In this document: positions 12,170 to 21,980 of the stretch, one piece after another
Position numbering within the stretch: the stretch's first letter is position 1
Layout of the letters: each line of letters starts with the position of its first letter
DNA from: DATBDM01 sp036269915
GTDB lineage: Bacteria; Actinomycetota; Thermoleophilia; Solirubrobacterales; Solirubrobacteraceae
Direction of reading: 5' to 3'
Assembly: GCA_036269915.1 (NCBI GenBank)
Contig: DATBDM010000212.1
Location: 1-22,096, forward strand
DNA: 22,096 nt
Made by a program: the position numbers and the translations under genes
The notes under the pieces: model-generated
Database searches by the model: none
Told to the model about the DNA's origin: nothing
The model's input: only the letters and a program-made list of their open reading frames with translations

Positions 12170-14797
12170 CTACTCCTCGACGTCTGAGTCGGGCATGTCC
12201 TCGCTGTCGATCTCGGGCGGCTGGAGCGTCGAATCGTCGGCCGGATCGGCGACGATCACTCCGTCGGTCGCTTCGCCGGTGACCGCGCTCTCGTCGCCGT
12301 CATCCACGAGGCTGACCGGCTCGTCCGAGGCCGTCGACGCCGGCGCCTCCGTCTCGACGACGAGCGCGACCGCAGAGACCTCGTCACCCTCGCGCAGGTT
12401 CATCACCCGCACGCCCTGGGACGTGCGCCCATAGCGGTTGATGCCGCGCACCGACGTTCGCTGCACCATGCCGTTCTGGGAGATGAAGACGAGCTCCTGG
12501 TGCTCGCGCACCACGAGCGCGGCGGCCAGCAGGCCCTTGCTCTCGGTGAAGGCGATCGTCTTGACGCCCTTGGCGCCGCGCGAGGTCAGCCGGTACTCGT
12601 CGATCGCGGTGCGCTTGCCGTAGCCGTTCTCGGTCACGACCATCAGGTCCTGGCCGGGCCGCGCCACGTCCATCGCGAGCAGGTAGTTGTCCTTGCCCGA
12701 GACGTCCATGCCGCGGACGCCGGTCGTGTCGCGGCCCATCGCCCGCGCGTCCTCCTCACGGAAGCGCACGGTCAGGCCGGCGTGCGACACCATCAGGATC
12801 TCGTCGCCCGGATCGACGCGCCGGACGGCGACGAGCTCGTCGTCGTCGCGGATGTTGATCGCGATGATGCCGTCGGCCTTGATCGGCGTGTTGTAGGCCT
12901 GGAGCTCGGTCTTCTTGACCGTGCCGTTGCGCGTCGCGAAGACGAGGTACTCCGACTCGGAGTAGTCGCGCGTCGCGAGCACCGACTGCACCCGCTCGCC
13001 CTCGCGCAGCGGCAGCACGTTGCCGAGATAGCGCCCCTTGGACTGCCGCGGCGCCTCGGGGAGGTCGTAGACCTTCGAGCGGTAGACCTTGCCGCGGTTC
13101 GTGAAGAACAGCAGGTAGTCGTGCGTCGAGGACACGAAGAGGTGCTCGATGTAGTCGTCGTCCTTCGTGTCCATCCCGATGATCCCGACGCCGCCGCGGC
13201 GCTGCTGGCGGTAGGTGTCGAGCTTGAGGGACTTCACGTAGCCGGACGCGGTGATCGAGATCACCATCTGCTGGTCGGCGATCAGGTCCTCGATGTCGAG
13301 GTCGTCCTCGGAGGGGGTGATCACCGTGCGGCGCTCGTCGCCGTAGCGCTCGGAGATCTCCTGCAGCTCCTCCTTGATCAGCTCGAAGACCTTGTCCTCG
13401 TCGCCGAGCAGTGCACGCAGCTCACGGATGCGCTCGACCTTGTCGGCGTGCTCGCGGCGGATCGCGTCCGCCTCCAGCGCGGTCAGCTGCTGCAGGCGCA
13501 GCTCGAGGATCGCCTGCGCCTGGATCGGCGTCAGCCCGAAGCGCTCGACGAGGCCGGCGCGGGCGGCGTCGCGGTCGCGTGACGCCCGGATCAGCTCGAT
13601 CACCGCGTCGAGGTTCTCGAGTGCGATGAGCAGGCCCTCGAGGCGATGGACGGAGCGCTCGAGCGCGCGCAGCTCGTGCTTGGAGCGTCGGACGATGACC
13701 TCGCGCTGGTGCCCGACGTAGTTGTGGATCACCGAGCGCAGCGGCAGCGTGCGCGGCACGTTGTCGACGAGCGCGACCATGTTCACGCCGAACGTGGTCT
13801 GCATCGGCGTGTGCTTGTAGAGCTTGTTGAGGACGACCTTCGGGATCACGCCGCGCTTGAGCTCGATCACCAGGCGCATGCCCTTGCGGTCGGTCTCGTC
13901 GCGCAGGTCGGAGATCTCGGGGATCTTCTTCTCCTGCACGAGCTCGGCGATCTTGCGGATCAGGCCGCTCTCGCCACCCTTCTTCACCTGGAAGGGCAGC
14001 TCGGTGACGATGATCGCCTCCTTGCCGTTGCCGATGTCCTCGGTGTGGGCGCGCGCACGCACGCGCACGCGACCGCGGCCCGTCTCGTAGGCCTCGCGGA
14101 TGCCGCCGAAGCCGAGGATCACGCCGCCGGTCGGGAAGTCCGGGCCCTTCATGTGCTTGATCAGCCCGTCGACGTCGATGTCGGGATCGTCGATGTAGGC
14201 GACGGTCGCCGCGATCGTCTCGCGCAGGTTGTGCGGCGGGATGTTCGTGGCCATGCCGACCGCGATGCCGCTCGAGCCGTTGACGAGGAGGTTCGGGAAG
14301 CGCGCCGGCAGGACGGTCGGCTCCGACAGCGACCCGTCGTAGTTGGGGACGAAGTCGACGGTGTCGGCGTCGAGGTCGCGCAGCATCTCCCGCGCGAGCG
14401 GGGCCATGCGCGCCTCGGTGTAGCGCATCGCCGCGGCGGGATCGTCGTCGACCGAGCCGAAGTTGCCCTGGCCGTCGACGAGCGGCGAGCGCATCGAGAA
14501 GTCCTGCGCGAGGCGGACCAGCGCGTCGTAGATCGCCGAGTCGCCGTGCGGGTGGTACTTGCCCATCACGTCGCCGACGATGCGGGCGCACTTCGCGTAG
14601 GGCCGGTTGGGCTGCAGCCCGGTCTCGTTCATCGAGTACAGGACGCGGCGGTGGACCGGCTTCAGCCCGTCGCGGACGTCGGGCAGCGCGCGCCCGACGA
14701 TGACCGACATCGCGTAGTCCAGGTAGGAGGAGCGCATCTCCTCCTCGAGCCCGCGGGGCTCGATGTTGCCGCCCGAGATCAGGTCAGACGTGGCCAT
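12170..14797 (-). CDS. gyrA: DNA gyrase subunit A
   Basis: Breakage-reunion subunit of gyrase (A2B2), which introduces negative supercoils ahead of the fork. In the 875-aa product the winged-helix/tower region has catalytic Y126 in AAMRYTEARM. The quinolone-determining region reads HGDSAIYDAL with S87 and D91, i.e. the drug-sensitive E. coli-like pattern rather than the alanine of mycobacteria. The C-terminal beta-pinwheel (about 505-815) starts with a GyrA box QRRGGVG at 532-538, one residue off the usual QRRGG(K/R)G. An acidic tail (about 816-875, rich in D/E/S/T) ends the protein. The ATG at 14797 has a full-consensus Shine-Dalgarno, and the gene lies 33 bases after gyrB, so the two are co-transcribed. 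It is gyrase rather than topoisomerase IV because a GyrA box is present and it pairs with gyrB at the origin. Confidence 0.98.
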   Translation of the reverse strand: MATSDLISGGNIEPRGLEEEMRSSYLDYAMSVIVGRALPDVRDGLKPVHRRVLYSMNETGLQPNRPYAKCARIVGDVMGKYHPHGDSAIYDALVRLAQDFSMRSPLVDGQGNFGSVDDDPAAAMRYTEARMAPLAREMLRDLDADTVDFVPNYDGSLSEPTVLPARFPNLLVNGSSGIAVGMATNIPPHNLRETIAATVAYIDDPDIDVDGLIKHMKGPDFPTGGVILGFGGIREAYETGRGRVRVRARAHTEDIGNGKEAIIVTELPFQVKKGGESGLIRKIAELVQEKKIPEISDLRDETDRKGMRLVIELKRGVIPKVVLNKLYKHTPMQTTFGVNMVALVDNVPRTLPLRSVIHNYVGHQREVIVRRSKHELRALERSVHRLEGLLIALENLDAVIELIRASRDRDAARAGLVERFGLTPIQAQAILELRLQQLTALEADAIRREHADKVERIRELRALLGDEDKVFELIKEELQEISERYGDERRTVITPSEDDLDIEDLIADQQMVISITASGYVKSLKLDTYRQQRRGGVGIIGMDTKDDDYIEHLFVSSTHDYLLFFTNRGKVYRSKVYDLPEAPRQSKGRYLGNVLPLREGERVQSVLATRDYSESEYLVFATRNGTVKKTELQAYNTPIKADGIIAINIRDDDELVAVRRVDPGDEILMVSHAGLTVRFREEDARAMGRDTTGVRGMDVSGKDNYLLAMDVARPGQDLMVVTENGYGKRTAIDEYRLTSRGAKGVKTIAFTESKGLLAAALVVREHQELVFISQNGMVQRTSVRGINRYGRTSQGVRVMNLREGDEVSAVALVVETEAPASTASDEPVSLVDDGDESAVTGEATDGVIVADPADDSTLQPPEIDSEDMPDSDVEE

Positions 14798-14800
14798 GCG

Positions 14801-14810
14801 TCACCTCCTT
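14801..14810 (-). promoter_or_regulatory. Consensus Shine-Dalgarno of gyrA
   Basis: AAGGAGGTGA on the minus strand, a full match to the complement of the canonical 16S rRNA 3' end, three bases before the ATG at 14797. It fixes the gyrA start and predicts strong initiation independent of gyrB coupling. Confidence 0.85.
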
Positions 14811-14830
14811 GTGTGATCGCGTTCGTTTGC

Positions 14831-17248
<2,418 letters not shown>

Positions 17249-17410
17249 GGTGCCTCCGTCCACACACATGCGACGCCCCGGCGTCGGCGCGGGGTCCGCG
17301 CACGGCCGGGGCGTGGCCTTCAAGTAGCCATAACTTTAGCACAGCGGGCCCCCGGACCCGCCTCTCGGAGGGTCAGGAAAGTGCTGCAAATCGGCACAAA
17401 ACAGGACCGC
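17249..17410 (-). promoter_or_regulatory. gyrB: gyrB promoter and leader region
   Basis: A 162-base gap between dciA and gyrB. An AT-rich island at 17321-17342 (minus strand TAAAGTTATGGCTACTT) stands out in GC-rich surroundings and offers possible -10 elements (TAAAGT at 17338-17333 or TATGGC just after). GGAGG at 17257-17253 is the ribosome site for the TTG start. A second AT-rich stretch (about 17385-17400, TTTTGTGCCGATTTGCAG on the minus strand) follows the dciA stop. Supercoil-responsive control of gyrase genes is usual, but nothing here proves it. Confidence 0.5.
17344..17361 (-). terminator. GC hairpin between dciA and gyrB
   Basis: On the minus strand GCGGGTCCGGGGGCCCGC can fold into a seven-base-pair stem with one G-T pair and a four-base loop. 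There is no T-tail. It may partially end the dnaA-dnaN-recF-dciA transcript just upstream of the gyrB promoter. Confidence 0.3.
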
Positions 17411-17719
17411 TCAGGAACGTGGACGCGGTGCCGGGCGCGCCTGCACCCGCAAGCGGCGCACCGCGGGGCGCCCGAGGGCCGCGTTCAGGCGCCCCAGGAC
17501 GAGCTCCGACATGAGGTCGAGCTCCTGCGCCCGGACCGCCTCGGGGCATGCGACGGTGACCTCGCCGTCGCGCTCGGCATAGGGCTGGGCGTGCTCGGCG
17601 AAGGAGCCGGCGGCCGTCGGCCAGGCGCGCTGGACCTCCGCGAGCAGCGTCGGCGGAGCGAGGCCCGCGGTGAGGCCGTCGAGCGCGTGCGAGACCGGTC
17701 GCGGGCCGCGGCGCTTCAT
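17411..17719 (-). CDS. dciA: DciA-type DUF721 protein (predicted helicase-loading factor)
   Basis: Small DUF721 protein; the family (DciA) is the predicted ancestral operator/loader of the DnaB replicative helicase and is essential for replication in mycobacteria. The ATG at 17719 overlaps the recF TGA by four bases (ATGA). The 102-aa product has the family pattern: a basic N-terminus (MKRRG), the helical segment LLAEVQRAWPTAAGSFAEHA (25-44) with W33, then the KH-like beta/alpha core EVTVACPEAVRAQELDLMS (53-71) and a C-terminal LNAALGRPAVRRLRVQ (78-93). It is close to the short end of the family range. Position between recF and gyrB at the origin is the standard actinobacterial one. Family call is firm; helicase-loading role is from knowledge of relatives. 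Confidence 0.9.
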   Translation of the reverse strand: MKRRGPRPVSHALDGLTAGLAPPTLLAEVQRAWPTAAGSFAEHAQPYAERDGEVTVACPEAVRAQELDLMSELVLGRLNAALGRPAVRRLRVQARPAPRPRS

Positions 17720-18837
17720 CCCGCCAGCCGCTCGTCGTCCGCGTCCGCGCCCTGCAGCACGCGTCCCTCCGCGACCGCGACCTTCTCCACGGCGGCGTCC
17801 TCGGCACCGGGCACGTGCGCGAGTTCGGTGGTCGTGATCACGCTCTGGCCCCCACCGCGCAGGAGCTCGACCAGGCGCCCGCGCCGGGTCGCGTCGAGCT
17901 CGGACATGACGTCGTCGAGCAGCAGCAGCGGCGGGGTCCCGCGCACGTCGGCGAGGATCTCGCGCTCCGCGAGCAGCAGGGCGAGCAGGCCGAGGCGCTG
18001 CTGACCGCGCGAGCCGTAGGCGCGCAGCTCGCGCCCGGCGCGGCGCAGCGAGAGCTCGTCGCGGTGCGGGCCGTGCCCGGTGAACCCGCGCTCGAGATCG
18101 CCCGGTGTGCGCTCCGCCAGCTCGGCCGCGAGCGCGTCGGCGTCCTGCGCCTTCGAGCGCGGCCGATAGGCGAGCTCGGCGCCGCCCTCGAGCCCGAGCG
18201 CGTCGGCGTGGCGGGCGAACGGCTCCCGCAACCCGTCGACGGCCTCGGCGCGATCGCGCATCAGCACGATCCCGTGGCGCGCGAGCTCGGCGTCCCAGGC
18301 CGGCAGGGAGTCCTGGCCGGCACGGCCGGCGCGAATCGCGGCGACGAGCGCGTTGCGCTGGGCGAGCGCGGCCGAGTAGGCGCGGCGCGTGTCCGCGCGT
18401 CCGGGCCAGAGCGCGGCGACGACCTGGTCCAGGTGGGCGCGTCGCAGCGCCGGCGCGCCGAGCACGAGCTCGAGGCGGTCGGGCAGGAAGACCGAGACCA
18501 GCGGTCGCGCCGAGACGTCGGTGAGGCGCTCGACGTCGGCGCCGTCGACGGTCAGCCGCTTGGCCTCGCCGGGTTGGAAGCCGACCGCGATCGCGTGGGC
18601 GCCGAGTGCGTCCTCCGTGCGCAGCTCGAGTCGGCACACCGCCGCGCCGAAGCGGACGACCTCGCGCTCGTTGGCCGTGCGGCACGAGCGCCCGGTACAG
18701 GCGAAGTAGACGCCCTCGAGGAGATTGGTCTTGCCCGCGCCGTTGCGGCCGGCGATCACGGTCAGCCCCGGCCCGAGCCGCAGCTCCGCGTGCTCATAGG
18801 AGCGGAAGTCGCGCAGCTGCAGCCGCGTGGCGTGCAT
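17716..18837 (-). CDS. recF: DNA replication and repair protein RecF
   Basis: SMC-like ATPase that with RecO and RecR directs RecA onto gapped DNA and helps restart stalled forks. The 373-aa product carries Walker A GRNGAGKT at 30-37, the RecF segment VFLPDRLELVLGAPALRR (116-133), the ABC-type signature YGSRGQQRL at 274-282, and Walker B LLLLDDVMSELD at 304-315. Length is typical. The ATG at 18837 lies ten bases after dnaN; the stop overlaps dciA (ATGA), so dnaN-recF-dciA are probably one transcript. Nothing unusual in the active site. Confidence 0.97.
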   Translation of the reverse strand: MHATRLQLRDFRSYEHAELRLGPGLTVIAGRNGAGKTNLLEGVYFACTGRSCRTANEREVVRFGAAVCRLELRTEDALGAHAIAVGFQPGEAKRLTVDGADVERLTDVSARPLVSVFLPDRLELVLGAPALRRAHLDQVVAALWPGRADTRRAYSAALAQRNALVAAIRAGRAGQDSLPAWDAELARHGIVLMRDRAEAVDGLREPFARHADALGLEGGAELAYRPRSKAQDADALAAELAERTPGDLERGFTGHGPHRDELSLRRAGRELRAYGSRGQQRLGLLALLLAEREILADVRGTPPLLLLDDVMSELDATRRGRLVELLRGGGQSVITTTELAHVPGAEDAAVEKVAVAEGRVLQGADADDERLAG

Positions 18838-18847
18838 GGATTTCGTT

Positions 18848-19957
18848 CTAGACGTTGAGGCGGATCGGCATGAGCAGGTACTGGAACCCGCTCTCGTCCG
18901 CCGAGGAGATGAGGCCCGGGCGCAGCGGTGAGATCAGCTTGAGCAGCAGGTCGCCGGTGTCGATCGCCTCGAGCCCGTCGCGCAGGAACTCCGGGTTGAA
19001 GCCGATCTCGAACGGCTCGCCGGCGAACGGCACCGGCAGCGTCTCGCGGGCCTCGCCGACGTCGGGCGTGCGGGCCGACACGGTCAGCTCGCCCTCGCTG
19101 AAGGCCAGACGCAGCGGCGCGTTCTTCTGCGCGAGCAGCGAGATGCGGCGGACGACCTCGGCGATCTCCGCGGCGGCCAGGCGCAGCTCGTGCTCGTAGG
19201 CATCCGGGAGCAGTTGGCGGACGTTCGGGAACTGGCCGTCGATCAGCCGCGAGGACAGCACGACGCCGCCGGCCTCGAAGACCACCTGGTTGGCGGTCAG
19301 CGCGACGGCGAGCCGGTCCGCGCCGGTCCCCTGGACGATGCGGGTGAGCTCCTGCAACGCCCGCGCCGGCACGTTGGCCTCGAAGTCGCTGGCCAAAGCC
19401 GCCTCCAGGTGCGTGTCCTTGGCGGCGAGCCGGTAGGAATCGGTGGCGGCCATCCGCAGCTCGTCGCCGGCGGCGGACACGAGGATGCCGGTCAGCACCG
19501 GGCGTGTCTCGTCGCGCGACGCCGCGCGGCCGACCTTCAGCACGGTCTCGACGAAGGCGGCTGCCGGGATCTCCAGGCGCCCGTCGGAGGCCGGCTCGGG
19601 CAGCGGCGGGAAGTCCTCGAGGCGCAGCGTGCGGATGTGGAAGGTCGCCGAGCCGGAGACGATCTCGACGTCCTGCTCGGTCGGGCGAAGCTCGACCGAG
19701 ACGCCGTCGGCCGGCAGGGCGCGGACGACGTCGACCAGCAGGCGGGCCGGTAGGACGACGGCGCCCTCACGGACGACCTCGCCCTCGAGCGGCACGCGCA
19801 GGCCGATCTCCATGTCGGTCGCCCGCAGCTCGATGGCCCCACCGCTCGCCTGGACGTGGACGCCGGAGAGCGCCTGAACCGCCGAGCGGGTCGACGCGGC
19901 ACGGGTGACGGTCTGAAGTTGGGAGAAGAGCGCGTCGCGCGACGTCGTCAGTCTCAT
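18848..19957 (-). CDS. dnaN: DNA polymerase III beta sliding clamp
   Basis: Ring-forming processivity clamp that tethers DNA polymerase III and many repair factors. The 369-aa product has the three repeated clamp folds of about 120 residues each (roughly 1-120, 125-245, 248-369); recognisable elements are VLTGILVSAAGDELRMAATDSYRLA (about 153-177), SSRLIDGQFPNVRQLLP in the second domain and the C-terminal end QYLLMPIRLNV near the ligand pocket. Start ATG at 19957 is preceded by GCGAGGCGAGC, a modest ribosome site. It lies 163 bases after dnaA, a gap that may hold part of the origin, and ten bases before recF. Confidence 0.98.
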   Translation of the reverse strand: MRLTTSRDALFSQLQTVTRAASTRSAVQALSGVHVQASGGAIELRATDMEIGLRVPLEGEVVREGAVVLPARLLVDVVRALPADGVSVELRPTEQDVEIVSGSATFHIRTLRLEDFPPLPEPASDGRLEIPAAAFVETVLKVGRAASRDETRPVLTGILVSAAGDELRMAATDSYRLAAKDTHLEAALASDFEANVPARALQELTRIVQGTGADRLAVALTANQVVFEAGGVVLSSRLIDGQFPNVRQLLPDAYEHELRLAAAEIAEVVRRISLLAQKNAPLRLAFSEGELTVSARTPDVGEARETLPVPFAGEPFEIGFNPEFLRDGLEAIDTGDLLLKLISPLRPGLISSADESGFQYLLMPIRLNV

Positions 19958-20027
19958 GCTCGCCTCGCGATCAATGACTCGAAGATGAAGAAGGGAATCA
20001 GTTGGTGTTCGTCGGGGGTGTCAATGG

Positions 20028-20036
20028 TGTGCACAA
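20028..20036 (-). promoter_or_regulatory. DnaA-box-like TTGTGCACA
   Basis: Minus strand TTGTGCACA, one base from the actinobacterial box TTGTCCACA and two from E. coli TTATCCACA. The inner G at position 5 recurs in all candidate boxes in this window. Confidence 0.5.
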
Positions 20037-20082
20037 CTCCCGGAGTCCCTGCTCGGAGCGGAGACGACGGCGTTCGCGGGGG

Positions 20083-20091
20083 TGTGCACGA
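20083..20091 (-). promoter_or_regulatory. Weak DnaA-box-like TCGTGCACA
   Basis: Minus strand TCGTGCACA, one mismatch from TTGTGCACA, 46 bases from the better box in the same dnaA-dnaN gap and in the same orientation. Confidence 0.3.
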
Positions 20092-20120
20092 ACGGTGCAG
20101 TCTGTCAGGCCGGCCGGACC

Positions 20121-21485
20121 TCATCTGGTGCCGCCGAGGTGCTCGGTGAGCCGGCGCACCGCGTCGTAGGCGTCGCGATCGGTGGCGATGCGCTCGGCCG
20201 TGCGCTTGCAGGCGTGCATGACGGTCGTGTGGTTGCGGTTGCCGAAGGCGCGCCCGATGGCGGGCAGCGTCTGGTCGGTCAGCTCGCGCGCGAGGTACAT
20301 GGCGACCTGGCGGGGCCAGGCGACTCCGCCGGCGCGGCTCGGTGATACAAGCTCGTCGATGGAGATCCCGAAGGCCTCGCAGGTCGACTCCTGGATCTCC
20401 CGCACGGTGCGCTGGCTCGGGCGCAGCTCCGGATAGAGGCCGTCGAGCACCTCGGCCGCCAGATCGTGCGTGACCGGCCGGCCCGTGAGCGAGCCGAAGG
20501 CCACGACGCGGATCAGGGCGCCCTCGAGCGCGCGGATGTTGGTGTGCACGCGCGCGGCGATGAGCTCGAGCGCCTCGTGGTCGACGCCGGGGATGGCGTC
20601 CTGGAGGACCCGCTTGCGCAGGATCGTCAGGCGGGTGCCGGCGTCCGGCGGCCGCACGTCGCAGACGAGGCCCGCCTCGAAGCGCTCGCGCAGCCGGTCC
20701 TCGAGCGCGTCGAGGTCGCGCGGCAGCCGGTCGGACGTGAGCACGAGCTGGGCGCCGGCGCCGTGCAGCGCGTTGAAGGTGTGGAAGAACTCCTGCTCGG
20801 TGCGCGCCTTGCTCTGCAGGAACTGGATGTCGTCGACGAGCAGGACGTCGACGGTCCGGTAGGCGGCCTTGAACGCGTCGAGCTGCTTCGTGTGCAGCGC
20901 GCCGACGAACTGGTCGGTGAAGGCCTCGACGGTCGTGTACAGGACCGACAGCCCGTCGCCGTGCTCGGTGACGTAGTTGGCGATCGAGTGGAGCAGGTGC
21001 GTCTTGCCGAGGCCGGGCGGGCCGCAGATGAAGAGCGGGTTGTAGGCGAGGCCCGGCATCTCGGCGACCGACAGCGCCGCGGCGTGGGCGAGCCGGTTCG
21101 AGTCGCCGATCACGAACTGGTCGAAGGTGAGGCGCGGGTTGAAGGTGCGCCCCGCCGCCCCGGGTGCGCTCATTCCGCCGGCGCCGGCGCCGGCGCCGCG
21201 CTGGGTCGCGGCCGCGACGGACGGCGCCGCCTGGCCCGGGCCGACGAGCCGGACGGTCGCGGCGCCCGTGCCGAGCACGACGTCCGCTGCCGCCTGCAGC
21301 AGCTTCCCGAAGTTCGACTCGATCCAGGGGCGGATCTCGTCGGGCGCCTCGAGCAGCAGCTCACCACCGGCGAGCGAGCCCGCCTGCACGGGCTCGATCC
21401 ACGAGTGCCACGTCGGCTCGTTCACCGCCCGCCGCAGCTCCGCGCGGATGCGGGGCCAGGCGTGTGAGAGCGGGTCGTCGGTCAA
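20121..21485 (-). CDS. dnaA: Chromosomal replication initiator DnaA
   Basis: AAA+ ATPase that binds DnaA boxes and melts the origin. The only sensible start in frame is the TTG at 21485: upstream codons in this frame contain no start for about 30 residues. The 454-aa product has domain I (about 8-80, WPRIRAELRRAVNEPTWHSW), a short Ala/Gly linker (84-112), AAA+ domain III with Walker A GPPGLGKT at 155-162 and Walker B LLVDDIQFL at 215-223, and the DNA-binding domain IV. Its signature reads GNRNHTTVMHACKR at 415-428 where the family nearly always has G-x-RDHTTV, i.e. Asn418 replaces the Asp that helps read the box. The ATG with a strong ribosome site at 21496 is out of frame and encodes only four residues, ending on the TTG. 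dnaN follows after 163 bases. Confidence 0.95.
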   Translation of the reverse strand: MTDDPLSHAWPRIRAELRRAVNEPTWHSWIEPVQAGSLAGGELLLEAPDEIRPWIESNFGKLLQAAADVVLGTGAATVRLVGPGQAAPSVAAATQRGAGAGAGGMSAPGAAGRTFNPRLTFDQFVIGDSNRLAHAAALSVAEMPGLAYNPLFICGPPGLGKTHLLHSIANYVTEHGDGLSVLYTTVEAFTDQFVGALHTKQLDAFKAAYRTVDVLLVDDIQFLQSKARTEQEFFHTFNALHGAGAQLVLTSDRLPRDLDALEDRLRERFEAGLVCDVRPPDAGTRLTILRKRVLQDAIPGVDHEALELIAARVHTNIRALEGALIRVVAFGSLTGRPVTHDLAAEVLDGLYPELRPSQRTVREIQESTCEAFGISIDELVSPSRAGGVAWPRQVAMYLARELTDQTLPAIGRAFGNRNHTTVMHACKRTAERIATDRDAYDAVRRLTEHLGGTR

Positions 21486-21496
21486 GGGTGAGACAT
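21482..21496 (-). promoter_or_regulatory. Four-codon upstream ORF coupled to the dnaA start
   Basis: On the minus strand AGGAGGAGGCC precedes an ATG (21496) that reads Met-Ser-His-Pro-stop. The TGA (21484-21482) overlaps the dnaA TTG (21485-21483) as TTGA. The strong Shine-Dalgarno (21507-21499) is at ideal distance from the ATG but 13 bases from the TTG. This looks like a minimal leader ORF with terminate-and-reinitiate coupling. A one-base sequence error joining the two frames is the alternative. Confidence 0.45.
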
Positions 21497-21565
21497 GGCC
21501 TCCTCCTGCACGAGAGGTTGCCGAGCTGCGGTGAAATTGGGGCCTCGGAAGGCCCGGGCGCGGCG

Positions 21566-21574
21566 AACATACCA
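21566..21574 (-). promoter_or_regulatory. dnaA: Extended -10 candidate for dnaA
   Basis: Minus strand TGGTATGTT: TATGTT (21571-21566) with TGG just upstream resembles an extended -10. It lies about 70 bases before the leader ORF. A weak CTGACG (21592-21587) is 15 bases further up. Moderate to low support. Confidence 0.35.
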
Positions 21575-21675
21575 CGACGTCCGGGGCGTCAGGAGGGCTT
21601 CCGCGAGACCGGATCGGAGCGGCCCGCAAATCGCGGAGAACATGTGCTGCGAGGGGTCGGGCAGCCGACAGAATG

Positions 21676-21710
21676 GGTTGTGCATGGCTGTCGACGGCCT
21701 GTGCACAACC
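21676..21710. repeat. Inverted repeat of DnaA-box-like sequence
   Basis: GGTTGTGCA at 21676-21684 and TGCACAACC at 21702-21710 form perfect nine-base inverted arms around a 17-base spacer that contains GTCGAC at its centre. The arms include TTGTGCATG (plus, 21678-21686) and TTGTGCACA (minus, 21708-21700), the same box variant as in the dnaA-dnaN gap. Probable DnaA binding pair; a different dyad-binding regulator is possible. Confidence 0.5.
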
Positions 21711-21764
21711 TGCTCCTCGAGCCGGTCGCGCGCCGTCGGGCGCGGCACGGCCGCGAGGGCGTTG

Positions 21765-21770
21765 TATCCT
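21765..21770 (+). promoter_or_regulatory. rpmH: -10-like TATCCT of rpmH
   Basis: TATCCT in GTTGTATCCTG is the only AT-rich hexamer upstream of rpmH and would give a leader of roughly 70 bases ending in the strong GAAGGAG ribosome site (21832-21838), seven bases before the GTG. No clear -35. Confidence 0.45.
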
Positions 21771-21845
21771 GCAGGGCCGTCGTCCCGCGACGCGGGCGCT
21801 CCGGCATGGGCCGAGCGTCGACCGGCGCGGCGAAGGAGCCTGAAC

Positions 21846-21980
21846 GTGAAGCGGACTTATCAGCCCAAGAAGCGCAAGCGCGCCCGTACGCACGGGTTCC
21901 GCGCCCGGATGAGCACGCGCGCCGGGCGCATCGTGCTCAAGCGCCGCCGCGACAAGGGCCGCAAGCGGCTCACCGTGTAG
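21846..21980 (+). CDS. rpmH: 50S ribosomal protein L34
   Basis: Small, very basic ribosomal protein of the large subunit. The 44-residue product from the GTG at 21846 reads MKRTYQPKKRKRARTHGFRA at its start and ends GRKRLTV, matching the universal L34 pattern in sequence and length. GAAGGAG seven bases upstream fixes the start; longer in-frame readings upstream have no ribosome site. Its TAG is immediately followed by the rnpA ATG. Conserved rpmH-rnpA order next to dnaA marks the origin region. Confidence 0.98.
   Translation: MKRTYQPKKRKRARTHGFRARMSTRAGRIVLKRRRDKGRKRLTV

Larger units (their letters stand above)
19958..20120. other. dnaA-dnaN spacer, candidate origin element
   Basis: In many bacteria oriC lies here. 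This 163-base gap has one good DnaA-like box (20028-20036) and one weaker (20083-20091). It also has an AT-richer stretch at 19971-20000 (18 of 30 bases A/T in a roughly 70% GC genome) just before dnaN, which could be a duplex-unwinding element or the dnaN promoter. No box cluster typical of large actinobacterial origins is present, so a complete oriC here is doubtful. Confidence 0.4.
21486..21845. other. 360-base divergent dnaA/rpmH spacer
   Basis: Holds the dnaA ribosome site and promoter candidates on the left, an inverted pair of DnaA-like boxes in the middle (21676-21710), and the rpmH promoter and leader on the right. No protein gene or RNA gene was recognised. This gap carries the best-organised box pair in the window, so it may contribute to the origin or to dnaA autoregulation. 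Confidence 0.6.
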
